The notes beneath the pieces were generated by a model that was given only the letters and a program-made list of their open reading frames with translations, was not told where the DNA came from and made no database searches. Below, in pieces: positions 34,285-43,768 of a stretch of 64,000 nt of DNA. Position 1 is the stretch's first letter. Every line of letters begins with the position of its first letter. The stretch covers positions 124,001 to 188,000 of the forward strand of contig CALHBF010000015.1 in assembly GCA_937931205.1 (NCBI GenBank), read 5' to 3'. Position numbers and translations under genes: made by a program. The DNA comes from an uncultured Bacteriovoracaceae bacterium (GTDB lineage: Bacteria; Bdellovibrionota; Bacteriovoracia; Bacteriovoracales; Bacteriovoracaceae).

Positions 34285-35496
34285 ATGAAAAACATTATTG
34301 CTTTGATTACACTACTTGTTTCAACTTCAAGCTTTGCTCAAGTCTGGGCAACACTTCCTAAGGGCGTGAGAGCACTTGGGTACAGAAATGTACAGACCAG
34401 TGAAATCAAAAATAACTTCAATAAGTTTGGATCAGAGAACCCACTGGGTGCTCAATTTAGAGTTGATGCGAATACTTTTAACAGTATGGTTGGAAACATG
34501 ATTCAACCAGGAAAAGATATTTCTCAAGATGCTTATAACTCTCTTCTTGTTGGAGAATACAAAGTTGATGCTGCTGCCAATGTGAAAGTACATGGATTCG
34601 GTTTTGGTTACGGACTAACTGATCGTTTCACTGTTTATGGACAGATGACTTATTATGATGCCCAAGTTCGCTCACGAATTAAGAGAACTGCCGGTAATAC
34701 TTATGCCCAAACTTCAGATCTTCTTGATCAGTATGGCGGCCTTCAGAACAGCTTTATTTCTGAGAACCTTCGTAACATGATGGATGCTAACGAAGGAACA
34801 ATTCAATCCGTTGTTACCAATCACTATAAATACCGTCCACTAGGAAACTGGAGCGGTAAAGGTATGGGAGATATGGAACTGGGAGTAATGTCGAAAGTAA
34901 TCGACAATACGAACTGGGGATTGATGTTCTACCCAGGTGTAACTGTTCCTACAGGAATGGAAGATAATCCTGATATCCTTCAAGATATTGCTTTTGGCGA
35001 TGGCCAGTATGATATTTTTGGTGAGATTGCGACTGGTTATATTTTCAGTGATAAATTATCAGTTGGTACTATTTTTAGATACACATACCAAGCTCCGATG
35101 TCTAAGAAGCTAAGAGTTCCAACAAGTCAGGATTTCACTCTCTCAAGTGAAAAAGAGCTTTTCCAAGTTAAGTATGGTGATCGTATGAATCTTGCTTTGA
35201 CGGCCAGCTATCACTTAAATGACTGGATCATTCTTACGCCGACATACAGATACATGCACCAGTTCCAGAGCAACTACTCTTCAGCGAGTGGAACAGGTGA
35301 TCAGTTCTTAGCTTACAACACTGATAAATCGGAGCATCAGGCACAAATGACCATGACACTCTCTTCGATCACACCATTTTTAAAGAAGAAGTTTGCCCTA
35401 CCTGCTCAAGTACACTTTAATACTGTTCATGCCATTGCCGGCAAGAACGTACCAAAGATGAACCGTTTTGAAGTAGAATTCAGAATGCTGTTCTAG
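34285..35496 (+). CDS. Outer-membrane beta-barrel protein
   Basis: A 403-residue exported barrel, read from the ATG at 34285 that starts the signal MKNIIALITLLVSTSSFAQ. Alternating strands typical of a barrel run through the mature part (VHGFGFGYGLTDRFTVYGQM, DRMNLALTASYHLNDWIIL), and the chain ends in a strand with a C-terminal phenylalanine (VEFRMLF), the usual signal for outer-membrane insertion. It resembles the DUF/transporter-type family of FadL-like and MetA-pathway barrels only in style. The stop overlaps the convergent response-regulator stop by four bases. Confidence 0.75.
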   Translation: MKNIIALITLLVSTSSFAQVWATLPKGVRALGYRNVQTSEIKNNFNKFGSENPLGAQFRVDANTFNSMVGNMIQPGKDISQDAYNSLLVGEYKVDAAANVKVHGFGFGYGLTDRFTVYGQMTYYDAQVRSRIKRTAGNTYAQTSDLLDQYGGLQNSFISENLRNMMDANEGTIQSVVTNHYKYRPLGNWSGKGMGDMELGVMSKVIDNTNWGLMFYPGVTVPTGMEDNPDILQDIAFGDGQYDIFGEIATGYIFSDKLSVGTIFRYTYQAPMSKKLRVPTSQDFTLSSEKELFQVKYGDRMNLALTASYHLNDWIILTPTYRYMHQFQSNYSSASGTGDQFLAYNTDKSEHQAQMTMTLSSITPFLKKKFALPAQVHFNTVHAIAGKNVPKMNRFEVEFRMLF

Positions 35497-36152
35497 ATAT
35501 TGAGCTTGTACCCAGTACCCCAGACAGTCTCGATAGCGATTGCGACACGATTCATTTTCTTTCTCAATGAAAAGACGTGAACATCAATATTACGAGCAGT
35601 CATTTCAAAGTCCTTATCAAATTGATTAATAAGTTCTTCGCGCGTGCTAGCAACACCTGGGCGATTATAAAGATACTGGAAAATAATAAATTCGCGGGCC
35701 GTAAGGTTAACAGTAACCCCGTCCTTAATAACTGAATTAGCTTCTGGAATGAGTTTTAATCCAACATTGATTAAATTGTCATGCAAGTTACTTACTTTTG
35801 AATAAGCATTCATGAGCTTCACCATAAGAGCATCATAGCTGAACGGCTTCACCAGATAATCATCCGCACCAGACTTCAATCCTTCAATAATATGATCAGG
35901 ACTTGAGTTCGCCGAAATCATAAAGACAGGCGAAATCTTATCCTTAGTACGGATTGTTCGAACAATATCAACGCCCTTGATACCAGGAAGATTCCAATCA
36001 ATGAGATAAATACAATAGTTGTTTTGAAAATTTGTAAAAAGTGATTCAGCAGACTCGTGAGCGATCACTTCAAAACCATGCTTCTCAATCATGTACTTGA
36101 GTGACTCAATAATCTCTTTTTCATCTTCTACAACAACGACTTTTTTATTCAC
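35493..36152 (-). CDS. Orphan OmpR-family response regulator
   Basis: A 219-residue response regulator. The receiver has VVEDEKE, phospho-acceptor Asp in LIDWNLPG (about 52), MISANSS (with Ser rather than Thr as switch residue) and VKPFS. The C-terminal winged helix has LTAREFIIFQYL, RNIDVHVFSLRKKM and the closing WGTGYKLN. No kinase gene is adjacent. It could receive phosphate from the CHASE kinase or through the HPt protein elsewhere in this window; that is inference. A 7-bp inverted repeat at 36170-36188 just upstream may be its own operator. Confidence 0.88.
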   Translation of the reverse strand: MNKKVVVVEDEKEIIESLKYMIEKHGFEVIAHESAESLFTNFQNNYCIYLIDWNLPGIKGVDIVRTIRTKDKISPVFMISANSSPDHIIEGLKSGADDYLVKPFSYDALMVKLMNAYSKVSNLHDNLINVGLKLIPEANSVIKDGVTVNLTAREFIIFQYLYNRPGVASTREELINQFDKDFEMTARNIDVHVFSLRKKMNRVAIAIETVWGTGYKLNI

Positions 36153-36524
36153 TTTTTCTCTATCCCTTAGATCAAATTCATTTTGATCGAAAAATTTAAC
36201 AAATGACCGTCGACATCACTAGCTTAATAAAAGCAATTAAACTCAGGATTCAAACTGTTGTTTGCTTTCTTAATCCTAGCTTAAGGATCAAGGACTAACT
36301 ACCTGAATTTTTTTACCCACCCTCTTCTTTATAACAGATGGAATATGTGCTTTAAAATCCATGATTTCAAGGGTTAACAAAGCTTTCCTTAAGAGAATAA
36401 TTAACCTAAGGTATTGAAATTATTGCATCTTTTTTAGAAAGTTAAACTTAATTTTTTGAATACTCACTCTCTTCCTGCAAAATAAGCAGTACTGTTTGAT
36501 TAGCCAAACAAATTTCTTTTCACT
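36153..36524. other. 372-base divergent intergenic region
   Basis: No convincing small gene. It contains the GATCAAA/TTTGATC repeat close to the regulator start and another weak inverted repeat ATCCT-N6-AGGAT at about 36274-36290. A TTGAAT near 36457 with a poor -10 17 bases on could be the di-heme peroxidase promoter. The rest is AT-rich and unremarkable. Confidence 0.4.
36170..36188. promoter_or_regulatory. Inverted repeat upstream of the orphan response regulator
   Basis: GATCAAA-TTCAT-TTTGATC is a perfect 7-bp repeat with a five-base centre, 18 bases upstream of the regulator start. An autoregulatory operator or a leader hairpin are both possible. Confidence 0.4.
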
Positions 36525-36539
36525 ATGATTCCCGAACCT

Positions 36540-37820
36540 ATGAGATTACTTTGTTGTGCTCTTTTTCTTTTATTCACTCTCGCTCCTGCAATGGCACAAG
36601 AAGAGCTGGATTTACTTCTCGCTAAACGGATTGAGTATTTTCGCCTGAAACCATTTCATGGAAGAGACCAGAACCCGAGTGATGAAGTAAAGGCACGTAT
36701 TCGTCTTGGTCGACAATTTTTTATGGATGCTCGACTGGCCGGTAATCAAAACATTACCTGTCTGACATGTCACAATCCTGTACTAGGCACAGGTGACGGA
36801 CTTCCCCTTTCTCAATCAGTTAATGGCCAAGGAATTTTACGTAGAAACTCTCCTCATCTCTTCAATATTGGTCGTCCTAAAAACTACAATATGTTCTGGG
36901 ATGGCAGAGTTTCCTACAAAGAAAGTAGAAACGTATTTATAACCCCAGAACCGGCCTTAAATGGCGAAAACCCGACTGCCCCTCATATCACCAAAGTCTT
37001 TACCTCCGCAGCTGCTGCACAGGCTATTTTCCCACTGATTACCGCTGATGAGATGATGGGTCTTTCCGGAGAAAATGAAATTGCCGACGCTCCCAACAAT
37101 CTTGCACGCTGGGACCTACTGGTGAAGCGCTTACTTAATCCCAAGAATCATGACTATCAAGAACTTATCTTTTATTTTCAAAAAGCATTTCCTGGCCTCG
37201 AGATTCAAGACATCAACATCGGACACTTTGGAGAAGTACTCGCGGCTTTTATGATTGCTGAGTTTGAATCCAAAGGCTCACCATTTCACCGATATCTTCG
37301 AGGTGAAAAAGATGCTCTGACTTTAAAGCAAAAAAAAGGAATGGAGATTTTCACTGGCAAAGGGACATGCATTAACTGTCACTCGACTAACCTCTTAGAA
37401 AATAATCTCTTCTTTACCTCTGTCGGTATTCCAAGTTATGGACAGATCCCTCACCAATCTGATCGCGGCCACGGAGAAGTAGTTGGTGAAAAAAAGAATT
37501 TTATGTTCAAGACTCCCAGTCTTATTAATGCAGGAATCACTGCTCCTTATATGCATAACGGGATTTTCAAAACATTAAGAGAGGTTGTTGATCATTACAA
37601 TGACCTGAAAGTCACTATTGCAACCTTTGATGTGACTCCACAAATGAGTACCCATTTTCCCGTTGCGATTGAGGCGAACAATAATCCTACTCAACAAGAA
37701 GAACTACTTTTTGCAGTTAAGGCCAACTTCATTAAACAGGGACTCAATCTGACTGAAGAAGAAAAAAAGAATCTGGTAGAGTTTCTTGAGGATGGGCTGA
37801 CTGATCCTAAATGGAAATAA
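36540..37820 (+). CDS. Di-heme cytochrome c peroxidase (MauG/CcpA family)
   Basis: A 426-residue periplasmic di-heme protein. The ATG at 36540 starts the signal MRLLCCALFLLFTLAPAMAQ; an ATG five codons earlier is possible. Two CxxCH haem sites are present: CLTCH at about 75 and CINCH at about 282, with the first-domain block RNSPHLFNIGRPKNYNMFWDG and the second-domain PSLINAGITAPYMHNG, all typical of bacterial cytochrome c peroxidases. They reduce hydrogen peroxide with electrons from cytochrome c, or oxidise protein cofactors in MauG-like members. Needs the Ccm/Ccs haem-attachment system, which is not in the window. It adds to the peroxide defence set here. Confidence 0.9.
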   Translation: MRLLCCALFLLFTLAPAMAQEELDLLLAKRIEYFRLKPFHGRDQNPSDEVKARIRLGRQFFMDARLAGNQNITCLTCHNPVLGTGDGLPLSQSVNGQGILRRNSPHLFNIGRPKNYNMFWDGRVSYKESRNVFITPEPALNGENPTAPHITKVFTSAAAAQAIFPLITADEMMGLSGENEIADAPNNLARWDLLVKRLLNPKNHDYQELIFYFQKAFPGLEIQDINIGHFGEVLAAFMIAEFESKGSPFHRYLRGEKDALTLKQKKGMEIFTGKGTCINCHSTNLLENNLFFTSVGIPSYGQIPHQSDRGHGEVVGEKKNFMFKTPSLINAGITAPYMHNGIFKTLREVVDHYNDLKVTIATFDVTPQMSTHFPVAIEANNNPTQQEELLFAVKANFIKQGLNLTEEEKKNLVEFLEDGLTDPKWK

Positions 37821-37883
37821 TAAATGCCAACGCTTTTGCGATTGGCTTTTTAAACAAACTCTTTTCATTGATTTTTTAAAAGA

Positions 37884-37959
37884 TGGTGGGCGTTGAGGGG
37901 ATCGAACCCCCGACATCTACCTTGTAAGGGTAGCGCTCTCCCAGCTGAGCTAAACGCCC
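37884..37959 (-). tRNA. tRNA-Val, anticodon TAC
   Basis: A complete 76-base cloverleaf with encoded CCA. Acceptor GGGCGTT/AACGCCC is perfect, the anticodon loop CTTACAA gives TAC (reads GUA), and the T arm is GGGGG-TTCGATC-CCCTC with one G-U pair. The discriminator base is A. Confidence 0.95.
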
Positions 37960-38016
37960 ATCTTATAAGAAGTGATGTTAGGCATACTATTGAGTTTGAT
38001 ATTTCCTGTCAAATAA

Positions 38017-38053
38017 AAAAAGCCCCGAATTCAAAAAAAATTCGGGGCTTTTC
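38017..38053 (-). terminator. Terminator after lon
   Basis: AGCCCCGAA (38021-38029) and TTCGGGGCT (38041-38049) form a 9-bp stem, extended by A-T pairs. On the minus strand TTTTTTT follows, a canonical terminator 24 bases past the lon stop. It also has TTTT on the plus side. Confidence 0.85.
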
Positions 38054-38076
38054 TTATTTTTTATCAGTAATAAAAA

Positions 38077-40485
38077 TTAGTTAGCTACTTCTAAACCTGC
38101 TTCACCATCAAGAACTTTAAGCGCACGCACTTTCATGAACTCTTCTGGCTTCGTTAGGTTTAGGGCCACACGAAGAACCTCTTCTACTTCACTTACAGGA
38201 CGAACTTCGATTCCATCTTTGATCTCACTAGGGATCTTGATTAAATCTTTCTCATTCTTCTTAGGAATGATCACAGTCGTAATTCCTGCTTGTTTAGCAG
38301 CAAGGATTTTCTCCTTAAGACCACCAATTGGAAGTACACGTCCACGTAGAGTCACCTCACCTGTCATCGCCACATCCTGACGAACCGGAATATTGGCAAT
38401 GGCGCTCGTTAAAGCTGTTACCATTGTGATACCCGCAGATGGACCGTCTTTCGGTGTCGCACCTTCTGGTACGTGAATATGGATATCGTTCTTATGGTAC
38501 CACTCGTGGTCAATTCCAAGACGGTTAGAGATTGAGCGAACATATGAAAGAGCAGCTTTCGCAGACTCTTGCATTACTTCACCAAGCTTACCTGTCACTT
38601 GGATTTTTCCATTTCCAGGAACAGTCACAACTTCAATATTAAGAAGCTCACCACCAACCGAAGTCCAAGCAAGGCCGTTTACTAGACCAACCTGAGGCTG
38701 CTGTTCAACATCTGTGCGATCAAACTTCAATGGCCCAAGATAAGTATCAAGATTCTTCTCAGTAACTGAGAACTTGCGACCTTCTTTGATATCTTCTGTC
38801 ACAACTTCTGTTGCAATTTTACGAGCGACAGTGTTCATTAAGCGCTCAAGCTCACGAACTCCTGCTTCTTTCGTATAACCACGAACGATCGTTGTAAGAA
38901 CTTTATCAGTAACTGCTACTGGATAATTCTTCAAACCGTGAGTTTCAACTGCTTTAGGAAGAAGATACTTCTTAGCAATCTGCATTTTCTCATCAGGTGT
39001 GTATCCAGCGATATGGATAATTTCCATACGGTCACGTAGTGGACCAGGAATAGCTCCAAGATCGTTGGCCGTCATAATGAACATTACTTTTGAAAGATCG
39101 TACTCACACTCGATGTAGTGATCACCAAAAGCTTTGTTCTGACCTGGATCTAGAACTTCAAGCATTGCTGCTGCAGGATCTCCTCTGAAGTCATTCGACA
39201 TTTTGTCGATCTCATCCAGTAGAATTACAGGGTTCGATGTTCCTGCTTTTTTAAGAGCGTGGATAATCTTACCAGGCATTGCTCCGACATATGTTCTTCT
39301 GTGTCCGCGGATTTCTGCTTCATCACGTACTCCACCTAAAGAGATACGAACAAACTTACGTCCTAGAGACTCAGCAAGAGATTTAGCAATTGATGTCTTA
39401 CCTACACCAGGAGGACCTGCTAGACATAGTAGAGTTCCACGAGCTTCGTCTCCAACAAGAGAGCGAACAGCAAGGTATTCCACAATTCTTTGCTTCACAT
39501 CTTCAAGACCGTAGTGTTCAGAGTCTAGTACCTCACGAGCTTTCGCTACAGAGTTATCATCAACAGTGAACTCTTCCCAAGGAAGTGAGATCATCCAATC
39601 AAGGTAGTTTCTAACCACTGCTGCTTCAGCAGACATTGGTGACATTGATTTAAGCTTACGAAGTTCTTTATTTGCCTTTTCACGAGCATCATCAGGCATT
39701 TTCTTCGCACGAAGTTTTTCTTCCATCTCACCTAGGTCAGACTTATCGTCCTTGTTGCCTAGTTCTTTCTGAATGGCATTCATCTGCTCATTTAAGTAGT
39801 ACTCTTTTTGAGATTTTTCCATCTGTGTTTTCACACGAGAACGGATTCGTTTCTCAACGTTAATGATCTCAATCTCCCCTTGCATTTTCTCAAGAAGAAG
39901 TTGAAGACGAGTATCTACGTTTGTAGCATTAAGAATTTCTTGCTTCTCAGGGATTTTCATCGTCAGGTGCGCAACGATAATATCAGCTAAGCGAGAAGGA
40001 TCTGTAATCGAAGAGATGCTCATAAGAAGCTCAGGTGGAATGCGCTTATTGAGCTTCACGTATTGCTCAAAAATGCTTTTCACTGAGCGCATAGATGCTT
40101 CTACTTCAACATCACTCTCAACGATATCACCGCACTTAGAAACGTTGGCAAAATAGCCTTCGTCCTGACATACGAATGAATCGATTTTCGCTCTATATTT
40201 TCCTTCGATAAGGACTTTCACTGTATTGTCTGGGAGTCTCAGCATCTGAATGATGCTTACAACTGTTCCGATGTCATAGACATCTTCTCTTTCTGGATTA
40301 AGAACAGAAGCATCCTTCTGAGTTACCAGAAATAGTTCGTTTCCGTTTTTCGCAGCTTTTTCCAGAGCGGCAATCGACTTCTCTCGACCTACGAACAGTG
40401 GAACAACCATATGTGGGAAGATGATCACGTCCCTTAATGGTAGTAGAGGGAAGTTATTAACAGCTTCGGACTTCTTGTCGGACAT
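38077..40485 (-). CDS. lon: ATP-dependent protease Lon
   Basis: An 802-residue AAA+ serine protease that degrades damaged and regulatory proteins in the cytoplasm. The ATG at 40485 is fixed by AGGAGG just upstream; the frame is open for 46 more codons but those cross the clpX terminator. The N-terminal substrate domain opens FPLLPLRDVIIFPHMVVPLF. Walker A is AGPPGVGKTSIAKS, Walker B is VILLDEIDKM, and the protease dyad is Ser in PKDGPSAGITM and Lys in GGLKEKILAA. It lies downstream of clpP and clpX but behind its own terminator gap, so it probably has its own promoter. Length and domains are normal. Confidence 0.97.
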   Translation of the reverse strand: MSDKKSEAVNNFPLLPLRDVIIFPHMVVPLFVGREKSIAALEKAAKNGNELFLVTQKDASVLNPEREDVYDIGTVVSIIQMLRLPDNTVKVLIEGKYRAKIDSFVCQDEGYFANVSKCGDIVESDVEVEASMRSVKSIFEQYVKLNKRIPPELLMSISSITDPSRLADIIVAHLTMKIPEKQEILNATNVDTRLQLLLEKMQGEIEIINVEKRIRSRVKTQMEKSQKEYYLNEQMNAIQKELGNKDDKSDLGEMEEKLRAKKMPDDAREKANKELRKLKSMSPMSAEAAVVRNYLDWMISLPWEEFTVDDNSVAKAREVLDSEHYGLEDVKQRIVEYLAVRSLVGDEARGTLLCLAGPPGVGKTSIAKSLAESLGRKFVRISLGGVRDEAEIRGHRRTYVGAMPGKIIHALKKAGTSNPVILLDEIDKMSNDFRGDPAAAMLEVLDPGQNKAFGDHYIECEYDLSKVMFIMTANDLGAIPGPLRDRMEIIHIAGYTPDEKMQIAKKYLLPKAVETHGLKNYPVAVTDKVLTTIVRGYTKEAGVRELERLMNTVARKIATEVVTEDIKEGRKFSVTEKNLDTYLGPLKFDRTDVEQQPQVGLVNGLAWTSVGGELLNIEVVTVPGNGKIQVTGKLGEVMQESAKAALSYVRSISNRLGIDHEWYHKNDIHIHVPEGATPKDGPSAGITMVTALTSAIANIPVRQDVAMTGEVTLRGRVLPIGGLKEKILAAKQAGITTVIIPKKNEKDLIKIPSEIKDGIEVRPVSEVEEVLRVALNLTKPEEFMKVRALKVLDGEAGLEVAN

Positions 40486-40583
40486 AGCACCTCCTGCGCA
40501 CATCTCACTTTCTCCCCTTTTTATAATTTTTATAAAAAGAAGAGGTTCATTTAAAATTGTAGCCCAAGAAATTGCAAGAATAC

Positions 40584-40618
40584 AAAAAAAAAGGGCCGGG
40601 ATTTTTTTTCCCCGGCCC
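40584..40618 (-). terminator. Terminator after clpX
   Basis: On the minus strand GGGCCGGG, a ten-base loop, CCCGGCCC and then nine T. A strong canonical terminator, 65 bases past the clpX stop. It lies inside the over-long open frame of lon and so argues for the shorter lon start. Confidence 0.85.
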
Positions 40619-40682
40619 ATCAAATCAAAACTGTTTTATTCGGTGTAAGAATTACACGTGAGAGTCAGAAACAGTCAGAAAC

Positions 40683-41996
40683 TTAAGATGCGTTGCCAAT
40701 TTTCTTGGCCGCTTTAGCACCTTTATCTGGTGTCACTTTGCGCTCACCTTCTTCAAGAATCGGCTTGCCTGCACCAATAATCGCGTCTCTATTAATGATA
40801 CATTTATTAACCTTCTCATTGCCAGGAAGGTCATACATCACTTCTAGCATTACCTGCTCGAGGATTGCACGCAGTCCACGTGCACCTGTTTTACGATTTA
40901 GGGCAGTGCGTGCCACTTCTAAAATCGCATCTTCGGTAAACTCTAATTCAATACCATCAAACTCAAATAATTTTTTGTACTGCTTAACAATCGCATTTTT
41001 AGGCTCAGTAAGAATCGAAACAAGAGCTTTCTCGTCAAGTTCCTCAAGCATCGCGGTTACAGGTAGACGACCAATGAACTCTGGAATCAGACCAAATTTC
41101 ACTAAATCTTCTGCCTCAATCGCACCTAATTGCTCTAAGTGAGATTTCTCTTTTTTCTCATTGGTATTAACAGAAGTTAATCCTACTGATTTTGATTTTG
41201 TCATTCTCTTCTCGATGATCTTCTCCAGACCTACGAATGCACCGGCACAAATGAAAAGAATATTACGAGTATCAACTTGGATATACTCTTGCTGAGGATG
41301 TTTACGTCCGCCCTTAGGTGGAACATTGGCAACCGAACCTTCTACTAGTTTTAGAAGTGCCTGCTGTACACCTTCACCTGATACGTCACGAGTGATCGAT
41401 GGGTTCTCAGACTTACGGGCAATCTTATCGATCTCATCCACGTAAACGATACCACGCTGAGCACGCTCAACATCAAAGTCACAGTTTTGAAGAAGAGAAA
41501 GAATAACGTTCTCAACGTCTTCTCCTACGTAACCAGCTTCTGTAAGAGTTGTAGCATCACAGATAGCGAATGGAACGTTAAGGAATTTTGCAAGAGATTG
41601 TGCAATAAGCGTCTTACCAGAACCTGTAGGTCCTGCAAGAAGAATATTTGATTTCACAAGTTCAATCTGATCTTCATCACGAGCAGTAGCTGCTTTATAA
41701 GAAACACGCTTATAGTGGTTGTGAACCGCTACAGAAATGATTTTCTTTGCACGCTCTTGACCAATAACGTAGTTATCCAAATGCTCTTTAATTTCATGAG
41801 GCTTTGGAACGTTGTCAGTCGCAGTTTTCGCAACGGCCTTAACTGAATCTTCGTAGATAATATCGTTACAAAGTTCAATACATTCATCACAAATATATAC
41901 ACCCGGACCGGCGATTAGCTTTTTCACTTCTTTTTGAGATTTTCCACAGAAGTTACAATTAAGACTTCCGTATGAACCTGCTTTCTCTTTACTCAT
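40683..41996 (-). CDS. clpX: ATP-dependent Clp protease ATP-binding subunit ClpX
   Basis: A 437-residue AAA+ unfoldase that feeds proteins to ClpP. The N-terminal zinc domain has CNFCGKS and [10 protein letters not shown] (four cysteines). Walker A is [13 protein letters not shown], the pore loop is GYVGEDVE, Walker B is [11 protein letters not shown], and sensor residues lie in the normal places. An insert of charged residues ([20 protein letters not shown]) in the middle is a little longer than in E. coli, and the C-terminal tail is basic. It follows clpP by 44 bases and ends at a strong terminator. Confidence 0.97.
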   Translation of the reverse strand: MSKEKAGSYGSLNCNFCGKSQKEVKKLIAGPGVYICDECIELCNDIIYEDSVKAVAKTATDNVPKPHEIKEHLDNYVIGQERAKKIISVAVHNHYKRVSYKAATARDEDQIELVKSNILLAGPTGSGKTLIAQSLAKFLNVPFAICDATTLTEAGYVGEDVENVILSLLQNCDFDVERAQRGIVYVDEIDKIARKSENPSITRDVSGEGVQQALLKLVEGSVANVPPKGGRKHPQQEYIQVDTRNILFICAGAFVGLEKIIEKRMTKSKSVGLTSVNTNEKKEKSHLEQLGAIEAEDLVKFGLIPEFIGRLPVTAMLEELDEKALVSILTEPKNAIVKQYKKLFEFDGIELEFTEDAILEVARTALNRKTGARGLRAILEQVMLEVMYDLPGNEKVNKCIINRDAIIGAGKPILEEGERKVTPDKGAKAAKKIGNAS

Positions 41997-42040
41997 TTTT
42001 TTTCAACCTTTGCTTTTAGCTTTCTTCAACTTTAAAACAA

Positions 42041-42661
42041 TTAATCTTTCTTCAACTTACCTTTCGGTTCAATGATGTTATCAATTAAGCCCATTTCTTT
42101 TGCGAGTGTCGGAGAAAGATAATTATCACGCTCAAGATTTTTTTCTAAGTGAGCATAGTCTTTACCAGTGTGCTTCACGTAGATATTTGTCAGCTGCTTT
42201 TTGAGATCAAGAATCTCTTTTGCTTGAATTTCAATATCCGTTGCTTGTCCACGAGCACCACCCAGCGGCTGGTGAATCATGATACGAGAGTGCGGAAGTG
42301 CATATCTGTGTCCAGCTTCCCCTGCTTGCAGAAGAAGTGAACCCATAGAAGCTGCAAGACCCAGACAGTAAGTATAAACCGGGCACGTTACGTGCTGCAT
42401 AATATCATAAATACCAAGACCTGCATAAACAGATCCGCCTGGAGAATTGATATAAAAGTGAATAGGAGCTTCAGGGTCTGACTGCTCTAGAAAAAGCATC
42501 TGGGCCACTAAAAGGTTGGCCACCGTATCATTCACTTCTGTTCCTAAGAAGATAATTCGGTCTAAAAGAAGGCGTGAGTAGATGTCATACTGTCTCTCAC
42601 CACGTGCAGTTTGTTCAATAACGATTGGATTTGGGATATAGCCCATTGGCTTCATAGTCAT
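42041..42661 (-). CDS. clpP: ATP-dependent Clp protease proteolytic subunit ClpP
   Basis: A 206-residue serine protease subunit forming the tetradecameric chamber used by ClpX. I chose the ATG at 42661 because AAGGAC sits seven bases before it; the frame opens at a GTG six codons upstream. The catalytic serine is in [12 protein letters not shown], the histidine in [12 protein letters not shown], and the aspartate follows in the normal C-terminal position. The N-terminal [20 protein letters not shown] is the usual propeptide/axial-loop region. It is the first gene of the clpP-clpX-(lon) block. No trigger factor gene precedes it; the next gene is divergent. Confidence 0.97.
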   Translation of the reverse strand: MTMKPMGYIPNPIVIEQTARGERQYDIYSRLLLDRIIFLGTEVNDTVANLLVAQMLFLEQSDPEAPIHFYINSPGGSVYAGLGIYDIMQHVTCPVYTYCLGLAASMGSLLLQAGEAGHRYALPHSRIMIHQPLGGARGQATDIEIQAKEILDLKKQLTNIYVKHTGKDYAHLEKNLERDNYLSPTLAKEMGLIDNIIEPKGKLKKD

Positions 42662-42810
42662 ACGCGCGTCCTTTTTCACCCGAAATGTTGATTCGTTTAT
42701 TCAAGCTTATCGGATAGAGAATTTGAAACTTGAGGTTAATTTTAACCTAATTTTGAAAACTTAACAGATAGGAAAGTGAGAATAATTTAGAGGAAAGGAA
42801 ACACCTTGTC

Positions 42811-42839
42811 TTGAAAATTCCAACACATAAAGTTAAATT
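42811..42839 (+). promoter_or_regulatory. Promoter for the 2-Cys peroxiredoxin gene
   Basis: TTGAAA (42811-42816) and TAAATT (42834-42839) with a 17-base spacer, 64 bases before the ATG. Good match to sigma70 sites. Confidence 0.5.
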
Positions 42840-42854
42840 GGGGGGGCACAAATT

Positions 42855-42870
42855 CAATAATGAATTATTG
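42855..42870. promoter_or_regulatory. AT-rich palindrome downstream of the peroxiredoxin promoter
   Basis: CAATAAT-GA-ATTATTG is a perfect 7-bp inverted repeat, 15 bases after the predicted -10 and 32 bases before the ATG. Shape and position recall Fur/PerR-type operators, but the sequence is not a canonical box. Confidence 0.4.
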
Positions 42871-42902
42871 TCGAAAAACTTATTTCTAGTAAGGAGTCAC
42901 TC

Positions 42903-43487
42903 ATGGCACGTCTAGTTGGTAACCAGGCCCCATTTTTCAAGGCTGAAGCTCTTGTAAATGGCGAATTCAAAACAATTTCATCTGATGATTACAAAGGTAA
43001 GTGGAAAGTACTTTTCTTCTACCCGCTTGACTTCACTTTCGTATGTCCAACTGAATTAGTTGCATACTCTGAAGCTGCTGATAAGTTCAAAGCTCTTGGT
43101 TGTGAACTAATCGCTTGTTCAGTTGATTCAGCTCACTCTCACCTTGCTTGGACAAAACAACCTCGTAACGATGGTGGTCTTGGCGAAGTTAAGTACCCTA
43201 TCCTAGCTGACCTTGATAAGAAGATTGCTCGTGATTACGAAGTTCTTGTTAATGATTCAGTTGCTCTTCGTGGTCTATTCATCATCGATAACAACAACGT
43301 TGTTCAACACTCTACAATCAACAATCTATCTGTTGGTCGTAACGTTGATGAAACTCTTCGTCTTGTTGAAGCTTACCAATTTACAGCTAAGTCTGGTGAC
43401 GTTTGCCCAGCTAACTGGAAAAAAGGTTCAGATTCAATGAAGCCAGATCCTACTGGATCAAAATCTTGGTTCAAAAAGAACGCTTAA
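42903..43487 (+). CDS. Typical 2-Cys peroxiredoxin (AhpC/Prx1 family)
   Basis: A 194-residue cytoplasmic peroxidase that reduces hydrogen peroxide and organic peroxides. The peroxidatic Cys48 is in DFTFVCPTELVAYSE and the resolving Cys168 in GDVCPANWKKG, about 120 residues apart as in dimeric 2-Cys enzymes. The C-terminus extends to SKSWFKKNA, the YF-type tail that makes some members sensitive to over-oxidation. No AhpF is adjacent; thioredoxin is the likely reductant. It has a strong AAGGAG site, a good promoter, a palindrome in the leader, and a perfect terminator. The even, codon-biased sequence (repeated GTT, CTT, GCT) suggests high expression. Confidence 0.95.
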   Translation: MARLVGNQAPFFKAEALVNGEFKTISSDDYKGKWKVLFFYPLDFTFVCPTELVAYSEAADKFKALGCELIACSVDSAHSHLAWTKQPRNDGGLGEVKYPILADLDKKIARDYEVLVNDSVALRGLFIIDNNNVVQHSTINNLSVGRNVDETLRLVEAYQFTAKSGDVCPANWKKGSDSMKPDPTGSKSWFKKNA

Positions 43488-43500
43488 TTTGACACCGCTT

Positions 43501-43524
43501 GGGGCCCTTTTGGGCCCCTTTTTA
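43501..43524 (+). terminator. Intrinsic terminator after the peroxiredoxin gene
   Basis: GGGGCCC, loop TTTT, GGGCCCC, then TTTTTA: a perfect 7-bp all-GC stem with U-tract, 13 bases past the stop. Confidence 0.92.
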
Positions 43525-43630
43525 TTTCCCACCCTCTTTTGAAATCACTTAGATAAAGTAATTAATTCATTATTTTTGTTACGCATTAACGGTAATCTTT
43601 ACAAAAACGGCTGCTTTAAAAATCTTCATA

Positions 43631-43659
43631 TTGTCGAAAAATCGAAGAGTTCATATAAA
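43631..43659 (+). promoter_or_regulatory. Promoter and structured leader for the 91-residue gene
   Basis: TTGTCG (43631-43636) and TATAAA (43654-43659) with a 17-base spacer give a good sigma70-type site. The transcript would carry a GC-rich leader of about 105 bases (43665-43768) with GGGCC/GGCCC pairing and several G-runs, unlike the AT-rich surroundings. It may be a structured regulator. Confidence 0.5.
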
Positions 43660-43768
43660 CGGGGCCTCTATTGGAATGTTGCTGGTTGTGTGTTGGCCCG
43701 AAAGTTGCGAGAAGACTTTAATGAGGGCCTGCCATGAGGGCGAGGCTTGAGCTGAAAACGAGGATTAA

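Noticed and set aside
40486-40623. Longer lon start
   Set aside because: The extra codons cross the clpX terminator, and AGGAGG marks the ATG at 40485.
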